Below, one piece after another: positions 34,448 to 43,129 of a DNA stretch of 64,000 nt. The notes beneath the pieces are model-generated. The model ran no database searches. It saw only the letters and a list, made by a program, of their open reading frames with translations, and was not told where the DNA came from. The stretch's first letter is position 1; every line of letters starts with the position of its first letter. The stretch comes from Lachnotalea sp. AF33-28. GTDB lineage: Bacteria; Bacillota; Clostridia; Lachnospirales; Lachnospiraceae. Position numbers and translations under genes: made by a program. The DNA is taken from contig NZ_QUEE01000007.1 of NCBI RefSeq assembly GCF_003477885.1, forward strand, positions 186,001-250,000, read 5' to 3'.

Positions 34448-35901
34448 TGGCAGGTATCGGTTTTGAGCTAAAAAAGATTTATCGAAAAGAAGGAATTGCC
34501 AGAAGCGCTATGGGAGTGCTCTACAGCACGCTTGTTACGATCGGTCCGATGGTTCTGGTTATCTGTGCGATTCTTTTTCTGTATTTTTTTCTGGGCGTGA
34601 CAGGGATTTCCTATGCGGACAGGGAGCTGCTGTCCTCGACGATCTTATATACATTTATTTTCTCCGTTATCCTGACTTCGCCTTTTAATGTGGTTTTGTC
34701 AAGATATCTGGCGGATAAATTTTATCTGGAAGAATACGGGGGAATTCTGGATTCCTACTATATGGGCCTGACTCTGTGCGCGGGGATTGCGTCCCTTATG
34801 TTTGTGCCGTTAGCCTTTAGCCTTCGGATGAGGGGGGGCGTGGATATCCCGTTTATCGCTGCAACCTATGTGCAGTGGATTTCCCTGGTCATCCTGTTTT
34901 TTTCCATCACGTATCTGCATGCCACCAAAGACTATAAGGCGATTGCCGTGTTCTTCCTGATCGGTATGGCGGTGAGCTTTCTTTTGTCGGCCGCTTTTTA
35001 CTTTCTGGGAAGACAGGATGTGGTCCATGCGATACTCTATGGCCTTTCCAGCGGCTTTTTCGTCATTGCCACGCTGAATTTTTCTTATATAAAGAGATAT
35101 TTCTACGGGAGAGCGGGGAAGTATACGGAATGCCTGACCTATATGCTCGCATATAAACGTTTGCTGTTTGCAAATCTGTTTTATATACTTGGCTTGTATG
35201 TTCATAATTTTGTATTCTGGACCGTGCCCGGAAGGACTGTCATCGCATCCACATATTACACGAACCTGTCCTATGATATGGCATCCTGCCTGGCCATGTT
35301 TACCAATATTTTTGTGATGGTATCCTTTACGGTTGTGGTGGAGACCAGGTTTCACAATGTCTACAAAGAGCATATGGAGGCAGTGCTGGGCGGAACCTAT
35401 AAAATGATTGTAAAAAGCAAGAAGAAGCTGTTCCGTACGCTCACCCAGCAGATCAGCCAGATCTTCGGCTCTCAGGTTGCGATCACCTCTGTGATCTTTC
35501 TGCTGGTGGTCTCCTTTGGCACCAGGATGGGCATAGATAGCGTTACACTGGCGATTTACCCGATCTTAGCCGTATCTTTTCTGGGCGTATTCATGATGTA
35601 CGGCAATCTGGTTTACCTTTTTTATTTCGCGGATTTAACGGGGGCATTTTTGACAGGAGCCGTCTTTTTTGCGGTCACTCTGATCGGCAGTCTTGTTTCC
35701 TGCAATTTTTCCGCTTCCTTCTGGGGGATCGGAGTATTTGCCGGCATGCTTGCCGGCTGGACGTTCAGCTTCTTCAGAATCCGTTGGATTGAGAAAAACC
35801 TCGAAACATATATTTTCTGTGACTACAAGGTCATCGATACCATGAAATCTTCCAGTAAAGGAAAGATAGTATACTCAAAAAAGGCGGGACATGCGGAATA
35901 A
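34447..35901 (+). CDS. pelG: PelG-like polysaccharide transporter
   Basis: 484 residues with about twelve membrane helices. The start MAGIGFELKKIYRKEGIARS and the following ATMGV-type first helix are diagnostic of PelG, the MOP-superfamily membrane component of the Pel synthase complex. AGGGAGAGGAG overlaps the end of pelF. With the PelD- and PelE-like proteins it should form the inner membrane synthase. Its 3' end overlaps the next flippase gene by 11 bases, tying the Pel core to the rest of the operon. Confidence 0.93.
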   Translation: MAGIGFELKKIYRKEGIARSAMGVLYSTLVTIGPMVLVICAILFLYFFLGVTGISYADRELLSSTILYTFIFSVILTSPFNVVLSRYLADKFYLEEYGGILDSYYMGLTLCAGIASLMFVPLAFSLRMRGGVDIPFIAATYVQWISLVILFFSITYLHATKDYKAIAVFFLIGMAVSFLLSAAFYFLGRQDVVHAILYGLSSGFFVIATLNFSYIKRYFYGRAGKYTECLTYMLAYKRLLFANLFYILGLYVHNFVFWTVPGRTVIASTYYTNLSYDMASCLAMFTNIFVMVSFTVVVETRFHNVYKEHMEAVLGGTYKMIVKSKKKLFRTLTQQISQIFGSQVAITSVIFLLVVSFGTRMGIDSVTLAIYPILAVSFLGVFMMYGNLVYLFYFADLTGAFLTGAVFFAVTLIGSLVSCNFSASFWGIGVFAGMLAGWTFSFFRIRWIEKNLETYIFCDYKVIDTMKSSSKGKIVYSKKAGHAE

Positions 35902-37408
35902 TAAGAACAGAAGCTTAAAACTGAATATTGTGGCCAGTATGGTGATACAGGTTGTCTCCCTTGTGATCAACCTCATTTCTAAAAGAGCCATAAAGTATTA
36001 TCTTAGTGTGGAATATCTGGGGATACAGAGTATCTATGCTAATTTCTGCGATGTTTTGAATTTTGCTTATTTCGGTATGGGAACTGCGATGCTGTTCAGC
36101 CTTTATGGGGCGCTGGCGCGAAACGAAACAAATAAAGTCGCGTCTTATTATCGGTACTACGATAATTTGTACCGAAAGATAACCTGGATGGTTTTAGGCG
36201 GCGGTATTATCTGTATCCTGCCGGTGCTGTATGCGGTTAATGCGGATATTAGTGCGCTGGAGATCTGTATCACCTATTTAACCTATATGCTTTCGGTTGT
36301 GTTATATAACCGCCGCCTGGTACGCAATTATTTTATCCAGGCTGATCAGAGGCGCTATTTCGTAGCCTGGGTAACCGGAGGCGTTGACGGTATCGCTCTG
36401 ATCCTGGAAATTCTTCTGTTAAAGCATTTTCACAGCTATGAGCTGTTTGTTATCTGCATTCTGGTTAAAAATCTGTTTATCAATCTGATTTTTAAGTGGG
36501 AGCTGAAAAGGAGTTATTCCTATCTGTCGTATGCGGCGGACGAACTTGAAGAAAAAGAAAAGTATGCTATCAAATCCAATGCGGCGGATATGATCATCTA
36601 CAAGTTTGGAAGTGTGCTGATTAACAACACGGACAGTATTTTTATTTCACACTTTACCAGTACAGCTATGGTAGGTATCTATTCGAACTATCAGTTTATC
36701 CTGCTTGGAATACGCAGTTTTACAGGTGCACTGTTCGAAGCGATTCGCAGCAGGGTAGGACATCGCGCACAGACAAGCGGGTTGGAGCAGCAGTATAGGG
36801 GATTTCAGACGTATTTGCTAGTTAATGCCTGGATGATGGGGGTGACGGTAGTCTGCTTTTATTTTCTGGTCGAAGACTTTATTCATATATGGATGGGCGA
36901 TGTGCAGATGCTGTCCGAAAAAATCTTACTGATTCTGATTGTGAACTATTATCTGGAAGAAGCTCATAATGCTGTTAAGATTTATCGGGAAACGGCCGGG
37001 CTGTTTCGGAATATAAGGATAATGATTATGGCTAAGGGGCTTCTTAATATAGTTCTCTCATATTTTATGGGAAAGTATTGGGGCCTGACAGGTGTAATTG
37101 TGGCGACTACGGTCGCATCGGCGGCAACGTTGTTTTGGTATGAGCCTAAGGTAGTCTTCGGCTATTTTAAAAAAAGTCTGTGGAATGAGGCGTTCTATCA
37201 TGTAGCGACGCTGTCGTTTCTTGCTGTTTCTTTTTTTACAACGAAATTGGCTTTGCAAAATCTTAGTGGAACAGGGTTCATATCTTTTTTACTGAAAGCT
37301 TTGATCTGTGTTTTTGTATCAAATCTGGTATATTTAACAGCTGCCGGTATCTATATGATTTGTAAAAAATTTAGTGGGGTTAAAAACGAAAATGATAAAT
37401 CGAGATAA
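35891..37408 (+). CDS. Polysaccharide flippase (Wzx/MOP family)
   Basis: 505 residues, about twelve to fourteen helices. ISKRAIKYYLSVEYLGIQSI near the N-terminus is typical of Firmicute capsule and teichoic-type flippases. It would move undecaprenyl-linked saccharide across the membrane. It is a second MOP exporter directly after PelG, which a Pel locus does not need. It lies in the same transcription unit (overlap with pelG and with the next gene), suggesting a second glycan or a decoration precursor. Confidence 0.85.
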   Translation: MRNNKNRSLKLNIVASMVIQVVSLVINLISKRAIKYYLSVEYLGIQSIYANFCDVLNFAYFGMGTAMLFSLYGALARNETNKVASYYRYYDNLYRKITWMVLGGGIICILPVLYAVNADISALEICITYLTYMLSVVLYNRRLVRNYFIQADQRRYFVAWVTGGVDGIALILEILLLKHFHSYELFVICILVKNLFINLIFKWELKRSYSYLSYAADELEEKEKYAIKSNAADMIIYKFGSVLINNTDSIFISHFTSTAMVGIYSNYQFILLGIRSFTGALFEAIRSRVGHRAQTSGLEQQYRGFQTYLLVNAWMMGVTVVCFYFLVEDFIHIWMGDVQMLSEKILLILIVNYYLEEAHNAVKIYRETAGLFRNIRIMIMAKGLLNIVLSYFMGKYWGLTGVIVATTVASAATLFWYEPKVVFGYFKKSLWNEAFYHVATLSFLAVSFFTTKLALQNLSGTGFISFLLKALICVFVSNLVYLTAAGIYMICKKFSGVKNENDKSR

Positions 37409-38591
37409 GGATTCACGGCATAAAAAGCAGCAAAGAACAAGCTTACGTAAATTATATGGCGCTGTCTGCGAGATGTTGCTGCAGTTTTTTTGTCTTCTGC
37501 CTGTTAAAAATAATAAAATTGTATTTGATAATTTCGGGGGGAGAGGATACGGGTGTGATCCGAAGTATATAGCGGAAGAGCTTTTAAAGAGTAAACGGGA
37601 TCTGGATCTGGTATGGCTGACACAGGATGTGCACACAGCGTTGCCAAACGGGATCCGGCCGGTTTGGTACGGGGGAGTCCGGGCGATATACGAATTGGCT
37701 ACGGCAAAGGTCTGGGTGGATAATGTAAAAAGTGCTCTGCGCATACCTAAAAAAAGAAATCAATTGTATATACAGACATGGCACTCATCACTGGGGCTGA
37801 AAAAAAACGAACAGGACGCGGATATCCTGCCGAACTCCTATGTCAGACGTGCAAAGCGTGACGCGGGCATGACGGATCTGATGTATTCTAATAATTCATT
37901 CAGAGAAGATAAATATAGGAACCGTTTCTGGTATCAGGGAAAAGTGATACGCTGCGGCATTCCCAGAAATGGAATACTGCTGCACCGCCAGGAACGTGTT
38001 GTAAATAAAGTCAAAGACTATTTTCATATCGATAAAGATAAGAAACTGGTTTTATATGCGCCAACCTTCCGGGCAAAAGCCGGAAGCGAAATATATGAAT
38101 TTGATATTGTTCAGGTGATCAGGGCATTAGACCTGAGGTTTCACGGCGAACATGTATGCTTACGGCGCCTGCACCCAAACGTTGCCGATCTGGGAAGGAA
38201 GATAACAGATACGGATTTAATCAGGCAGGCCACGGAATATCCGGATATACAGGAGCTGCTCGCTGCGGCGGATGTTCTGATCACCGATTATTCCGGCTGT
38301 ATGTTTGAATATATGCTGACGGGCAAGCCGGTATTTTTATTGATCCAGGATTATGAAGACTATCTTAAAAAGGAGCGGAAACTCTATTTTGCGATAAAAG
38401 AGCTCCCTTTTGAAGCTGCTTTTAATGAACAGGACCTGTTGGACAGAATTAAGAACTTCAATATGGAAAGGTACCTGGATCAATGCCGGAACTTTATGCA
38501 GCGGGTAGGAATGGAAGACGATGGGAACGGTGCGAAAGTCCTGGCGAATATAATCATAAAAAATATTGATGAGGAAGCATATGGAGATTAG
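37392..38591 (+). CDS. CDP-glycerol glycerophosphotransferase-like (TagB/TagF family)
   Basis: About 399 residues from the ATG at 37392 (a GTG at 37374 is possible). QTWHSSLGLKK corresponds to the first catalytic-His region of TagF, VLYAPTFR and LRRLHPN to the second, and DVLITDYSGCMFEY to the conserved tail. It would transfer glycerol- or ribitol-phosphate type units from a CDP donor onto a glycan at the cytoplasmic face. The start lies within the end of the flippase gene. Lower G+C than the Pel core. Confidence 0.85.
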   Translation: MINRDKDSRHKKQQRTSLRKLYGAVCEMLLQFFCLLPVKNNKIVFDNFGGRGYGCDPKYIAEELLKSKRDLDLVWLTQDVHTALPNGIRPVWYGGVRAIYELATAKVWVDNVKSALRIPKKRNQLYIQTWHSSLGLKKNEQDADILPNSYVRRAKRDAGMTDLMYSNNSFREDKYRNRFWYQGKVIRCGIPRNGILLHRQERVVNKVKDYFHIDKDKKLVLYAPTFRAKAGSEIYEFDIVQVIRALDLRFHGEHVCLRRLHPNVADLGRKITDTDLIRQATEYPDIQELLAAADVLITDYSGCMFEYMLTGKPVFLLIQDYEDYLKKERKLYFAIKELPFEAAFNEQDLLDRIKNFNMERYLDQCRNFMQRVGMEDDGNGAKVLANIIIKNIDEEAYGD

Positions 38592-39645
38592 TTTTATTAT
38601 ACCGGTTTATAATGGAGAGCACACCATTCTGCGCTGCATACAGTCGATTCAAAAATGGAAAGTTCCGTTAAAAATCGAAATTTTAATCATAAATGACGGA
38701 TCATTGGACACAACCGGAACGATTTGTGAAGAAGCAGCAGCATTGGACGGCCGTATACGGGTGTTTGAGATGCCGAATGGCGGGCAAAGCCTGGCAAGAA
38801 ATCTGGGGATGGAAAAAGCGGCGGGACGTTATCTCTGTTTCGTGGATGCGGATGACTGGGTTGATACGGAACAAATATACCGGATGTGGCAAAAGGCAGA
38901 GGATACAGGGGCCGATGTGGTGATGGGGAGCTATGTCCGCGTGAATACCGGAAAGAGAGAGCGAATTTCTTTACCCGGAGAGGGATTTATCCGCAGAGAC
39001 GGCACAAAGCAGGAACAGTGGCTCTATCATAGAGTGAAAACGGAAAGCGGCTTTGGATATGTATGGAATAAACTTTACAGAAAAGCCTTTTTGGAACAGC
39101 ATGCGCTTCGGATGGATGATATTCGAAAAATATATATGGAAGATCAGCTGTTTAATTTAAAGCTGTGGAGCTGTCATCCGAATTGGTTTTGTATGGAGGC
39201 GCCTCTCTATTATTATGATATAAGCAACGCGTCTACCACCAGAAAGGCTGAGCCGAACATTCATATCAAAAATATAGCGATGCTGCGGGAGCTGATAAAC
39301 TATCTGCAAGAAAACCATGTATTGGAAGATAATCTGGATACGGTGGTTCCGCTCATTATGCGGGCATTTTGCTGGTCTTTAGTAAAAAATGTAGCATATG
39401 AAGGAAAATCCGCGGATAAAATAAGAATCAGGGCAGAGTCCTTTATTTGCGATCCCTATATATGGCAGGTACTTCAAATCAGAGGAGCGGCACGCAGCCT
39501 GACACGGCTCCCCTCTGTTCTGCAGACGGTCTTCTATTTCATCTGCCTGCTGCTTATGAAAGGGAAGCTGGCCGGACTGATCACGGTTTTGTTTTCCTGC
39601 TTTTACCCGCTTATGAACAGATACATCATGTCAACATTGAAATAG
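38581..39645 (+). CDS. GT2 family glycosyltransferase
   Basis: About 354 residues. The GT-A domain has MEISFIIPVYNGEHTILRCI, ILIINDGSLDTTG, NLGMEKAAGRYLCFVDADDW (DxD). The C-terminal part has helical segments, including FYFICLLLMKGKLAGLITVL. The ATG at 38581 follows GAGGAAG and starts inside the preceding gene. It probably builds the repeat unit or side chain handled by the flippase. Acceptor and donor unknown. Confidence 0.85.
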   Translation: MEISFIIPVYNGEHTILRCIQSIQKWKVPLKIEILIINDGSLDTTGTICEEAAALDGRIRVFEMPNGGQSLARNLGMEKAAGRYLCFVDADDWVDTEQIYRMWQKAEDTGADVVMGSYVRVNTGKRERISLPGEGFIRRDGTKQEQWLYHRVKTESGFGYVWNKLYRKAFLEQHALRMDDIRKIYMEDQLFNLKLWSCHPNWFCMEAPLYYYDISNASTTRKAEPNIHIKNIAMLRELINYLQENHVLEDNLDTVVPLIMRAFCWSLVKNVAYEGKSADKIRIRAESFICDPYIWQVLQIRGAARSLTRLPSVLQTVFYFICLLLMKGKLAGLITVLFSCFYPLMNRYIMSTLK

Positions 39646-39653
39646 AGGATAAA

Positions 39654-40643
39654 ATGATAAGTGTAATTGTACCGGTCTATAATGTGACAAACTATATAAG
39701 CCGCTGTGTGGAATCTGTGTTATGCCAGAGCATGCAGGATTTTGAATTGATACTGGTGGATGACGGCTCTACAGACGGCAGCGGTGAAATCTGCGATAGC
39801 TATGCAAATAAGGATGATAGGATCTGTGTGATCCATCAGGAGAACCAGGGATTGTCTGCGGCCAGGAACAGAGGGCTGAAAGAAGCAAAAGGAGAATATA
39901 TTGCTTTTATAGACAGCGATGACTATATTGATCCGGCCTATTTGGAGGTTTTGTATCGGAATGCTGCGGATTATAAAGCTGAAATATCGGTATGTTCCTA
40001 CAGGCTGGTTTGGGAGCAGCCCAATAGAAGCAGTAAGACGAAAGCGTATGCTCCGTCCGCGCCTGTCGTGTTTACCGGGAAAGAGGCGGCTGGAGAAATT
40101 GTCCGTTTCAGCCGTAGAAAGATGATCACAGCCTGGGGAAAGCTTTACCGGAATAATCTGAAACAGTGGTTGAATTATCCTGCAGGACGATTGCATGAGG
40201 ATGAATTTGTAACTTACAGGGTCATGTATGCCGCAGAGCGGGTGGTGGTTTCAGATGAGCCTTATTATCAGTATGTTCAGCGTGGCGGGAGCATCATGAG
40301 CGGCGGCTACGGAGAACGCCGTCTGGACAAACTGGTAGCATTGAAGGAGGCGATTGATTTTTTTGCGGAACGGGAAGAACCGGATCTGGCAGCGGCAGCG
40401 AGAAAACGATATGCTTTGAATATACAGATCGCATGGTACCGCATGAAATGTTCTATGCAGGGGAATCCGTCGACTATGCGCCGTCTGGAACAGGAATGGA
40501 AAGAGCTGTATCATGCGTATAAGGCACAGATAATGGGAGAGAGCAGTTTGACTGATAAGATTTCCTTAAATGTATTTAAGATTTCTCCGCCATTATACGG
40601 GCTGATAGCCGGAATATATCAGCGGATTGTCCCGGAGGTATAA
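39654..40643 (+). CDS. GT2 family glycosyltransferase
   Basis: 329 residues from the ATG at 39654 (MISVIVPVYNVTNYISRCVE), with TAGAGG just upstream. The longer open frame upstream belongs to the previous gene read out of frame. Standard GT-A motifs: ILVDDGSTDGSGEICD, NRGLKEAKGEYIAFIDSDDY (DxD), and KLYRNN..LHEDEF, common in capsule and wall-teichoic glycosyltransferases. It belongs to the same operon; donor sugar unknown. Confidence 0.88.
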   Translation: MISVIVPVYNVTNYISRCVESVLCQSMQDFELILVDDGSTDGSGEICDSYANKDDRICVIHQENQGLSAARNRGLKEAKGEYIAFIDSDDYIDPAYLEVLYRNAADYKAEISVCSYRLVWEQPNRSSKTKAYAPSAPVVFTGKEAAGEIVRFSRRKMITAWGKLYRNNLKQWLNYPAGRLHEDEFVTYRVMYAAERVVVSDEPYYQYVQRGGSIMSGGYGERRLDKLVALKEAIDFFAEREEPDLAAAARKRYALNIQIAWYRMKCSMQGNPSTMRRLEQEWKELYHAYKAQIMGESSLTDKISLNVFKISPPLYGLIAGIYQRIVPEV

Positions 40644-40648
40644 AACGG

Positions 40649-41962
40649 ATGGGCAGAAAAATTGCATTTTGTTCATTAATTCTCATACTACTGGCGATAG
40701 CTGCAGGAGGGGTGCTCTATTATCAGCATTTCTATTTGGGCAGCTGGGAGTATTATTATTCGGAAAGCGGAGGCATAGTGGCGAATCCCTATCAGGGAGA
40801 CTATATACAGATATATACTAAGAATCCGGAGAAGATGTATGATATCCGGAGAGAGTATCCGGACTGCCACGTAATTATGCTTTCCTATAATCTTGATGAT
40901 GAGATCGGAGATTTTGTAATACCTGAAAGTAAGCTGGAGGACCTGACGAGGTCTTTGATGACAGCCAAAGAGCTGGGGTTTTCTTGTATTTTCCGCGCGG
41001 CGTATGATTTTGCGGGACAGCCTGAAGATCCGGAATTTTCAATTATTTTGAGCCATATCGATCAGATTGCGGAAAGATTAAATCCATATAAGAGCTGTAT
41101 TGCAGGTGTGCAGGCCGGTATGATAGGTGCCTTTGGCGAGTGGACACAAAGTGCTTATATGGAAAAAAAGGATTACCGTATGCAGGTGCTCGCCAGGTGG
41201 CTGGATGCTTTAGACAGTGAGATTCCTGTCGCAGTCAGAAGACAGAAGTTTATTCGCGAAGCAATGGATTGGGGGCTGGATACACGGAGAATTGGTGTAT
41301 ACAATGATGGGCTGTTTTCCAGCGACAGTGATCTTGGAACGTATCGGGAAGAATATGACAGGCAGGCTGATCTGGAGTGGTCAGGGGAACATATCAAAGT
41401 TTCGTTTAACGGCGGTGAAATGCCCTATGTCAGTGAATTCTCAACTATCGAAAATGTGGTAAAGGAGGCGGGATTACTGCAGTTATCCTACCTGAACCGT
41501 GATTACAATGCCGATGTTTGGAAGTTATGGAGTGAACAGGAATATGAGGGACTTGCCGGGGATGTCTATATCAAAAAACATCTGGGAATACGGCCATGGG
41601 TCAGCCAGGTAAGCATAAGCAAGCGTTTTTACAGAAGAAAAACAATAAATGTTGAGATCCGGCTGAACAATAGCGGTTTTGCAGCGATAGATGAAGGATA
41701 TCATTCGTATCTTATATTGAATTATAATGGCCAAATGGTCAGGTGTGAGGCCGATATTTCGATGTTTTCAAAAACTAATGGAATGATAACAGGAGAAATC
41801 TCAAATCCTTTTTTTAATGAAAAACCTGAAGAAGTATCGTTCGGGGTGCAGCTGTGCAGAGGAGATGCCGCGGAAACGGAACCTGGATACAGCTTTCAAC
41901 TGGCAAATCAGGGGATACGTTACGAACAGGACTGTAACTGGCTGATCCGCTATGCGGAATAA
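40649..41962 (+). CDS. DUF4874/DUF4832-type secreted protein, glycosidase-like
   Basis: 437 residues with an uncleaved or signal-type N-terminal helix (about 5-25). The 35-300 region (GIVANPYQGDYIQIY, IFRAAYDFAG, AGMIGAFGEWTQS) matches DUF4874 followed by DUF4832, a TIM-barrel-like pair found near exopolysaccharide genes; the tail is beta-rich. Conserved acidic residues (GEW, YND) could be catalytic, but activity is unproven. It is the last gene of the operon, five bases after the GT2. It may trim or process the polymer, as the PelA hydrolase does in Proteobacteria. Confidence 0.7.
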   Translation: MGRKIAFCSLILILLAIAAGGVLYYQHFYLGSWEYYYSESGGIVANPYQGDYIQIYTKNPEKMYDIRREYPDCHVIMLSYNLDDEIGDFVIPESKLEDLTRSLMTAKELGFSCIFRAAYDFAGQPEDPEFSIILSHIDQIAERLNPYKSCIAGVQAGMIGAFGEWTQSAYMEKKDYRMQVLARWLDALDSEIPVAVRRQKFIREAMDWGLDTRRIGVYNDGLFSSDSDLGTYREEYDRQADLEWSGEHIKVSFNGGEMPYVSEFSTIENVVKEAGLLQLSYLNRDYNADVWKLWSEQEYEGLAGDVYIKKHLGIRPWVSQVSISKRFYRRKTINVEIRLNNSGFAAIDEGYHSYLILNYNGQMVRCEADISMFSKTNGMITGEISNPFFNEKPEEVSFGVQLCRGDAAETEPGYSFQLANQGIRYEQDCNWLIRYAE

Positions 41963-42067
41963 TACTTCGCCGCTGTGCAGTGCGGAGTTGAGGGAATTAT
42001 TGGGATGCCGGATTGCGGTGTCTATTCCACGATACTGTAAAATGTGAAAAATATATCAAAAACCTTA

Positions 42068-42096
42068 TTGCAGGTATAACGTTTGTTTTGTATAAT
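42068..42096 (+). promoter_or_regulatory. Promoter of the MerR-family gene
   Basis: TTGCAG, 17-base spacer, TATAAT, about 44 bases before the ATG. Confidence 0.75.
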
Positions 42097-42139
42097 CACT
42101 ATAGAAACCATCGGATTTTATCTATGAGGATTGTATAAA

Positions 42140-42994
42140 ATGATAAAAATGTCGAATATTGATGTAAAACGGCTGACCGTTGGGGAGATGGCCAGGCTGA
42201 ACCACATATCGGAGCAGACCTTAAGGCTCTATGACCGGGAGGGTCTGTTTTCACCGGTGCACAGGGATGAGAGGACCGGATACCGCTATTATGATATCCG
42301 TCAGAGCGCGCAGCTGGATATGATCCGATATATGAAGGCTCTCGGCATGCCGTTAAAGGAAATCGGCCGCCACATGAAGAAATGGGATATGGGGCGGGTG
42401 AAGCACCTGCTTAAGGACAACCGGGATGCCATCGATAAAAAGATAGAGGAGCTCACTCTCCAGAAGCGTGCCATAGAGAGGGCTCTTGACAGCTATGACC
42501 AGTATGAATGCGCGCCGCCGGACGGTGCGATCGTGCTGGAATATATACCGAAGCGGCAGATGTATGTGAATAACACCTCCACCAACTTCTATGATTATGA
42601 GATTGACCAGTATGAGCGGCTGCTGCGCGAATTAAAGGAAGATATGTCGGACCGCCATATCTCTCCGTTTTATTATGCCAATGCGGGCACGATACTGAAA
42701 CAGGAGGATTTTATGAGCCGCCGTCTGTATTCCACAGAGTTGTTCGTCTTTGTGGACCCTGAATATGTGGACAAGGAGTTGATCACTGAGATTCCGGCCA
42801 GCTACTACCTGTGCATTTACTGTGACCGATTTGCAAAGGAAAAGAGGTATATTGACCGTCTGCTGGCGGAAATTGAGGAAAAAAACTATACGGTCACCGG
42901 TGATTATTTATGCGAAGTGATTGTGGAGATGCCGTTGGATTATCAGGAAAGAGGCATGTTTCTGCGGTTACAAGTGCCAATCCGCATGGGCTGA
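42140..42994 (+). CDS. MerR-family transcriptional regulator
   Basis: 284 residues. The N-terminal winged helix (about 12-80) has TVGEMARLNHISEQTLRLYDREGL and RTGYRYYD, followed by a long dimerisation helix (LKDNRDAIDKKIEELTLQKR). The C-terminal ~150 residues form a GyrI/BmrR-like effector-binding domain. The ATG at 42140 is preferred; an in-frame TTG at 42131 is too close to ATGAGG. The next gene carries a promoter with the long 19-base spacer that MerR proteins act on, so it is the probable target. Confidence 0.88.
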   Translation: MIKMSNIDVKRLTVGEMARLNHISEQTLRLYDREGLFSPVHRDERTGYRYYDIRQSAQLDMIRYMKALGMPLKEIGRHMKKWDMGRVKHLLKDNRDAIDKKIEELTLQKRAIERALDSYDQYECAPPDGAIVLEYIPKRQMYVNNTSTNFYDYEIDQYERLLRELKEDMSDRHISPFYYANAGTILKQEDFMSRRLYSTELFVFVDPEYVDKELITEIPASYYLCIYCDRFAKEKRYIDRLLAEIEEKNYTVTGDYLCEVIVEMPLDYQERGMFLRLQVPIRMG

Positions 42995-43013
42995 TTTTGG
43001 TAAATATGACCAA

Positions 43014-43044
43014 TTGACCTGATACCTTCTATAAGCCTTACAAT
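43014..43044 (+). promoter_or_regulatory. MerR-type promoter with 19-base spacer
   Basis: TTGACC and TACAAT are 19 bases apart, the suboptimal spacing of MerR-activated promoters. CTTCTATAAG, a small dyad, lies at the centre of the spacer. It is between the MerR gene and the dehydrogenase gene. Confidence 0.6.
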
Positions 43045-43129
43045 ATGGATAGAAAGACAGGCTTTTTGGAAATACTTAAAGGTATGAAATGTGTTGTATG
43101 CACCGAGGCGTGCAGGAATGGAGGTTATC

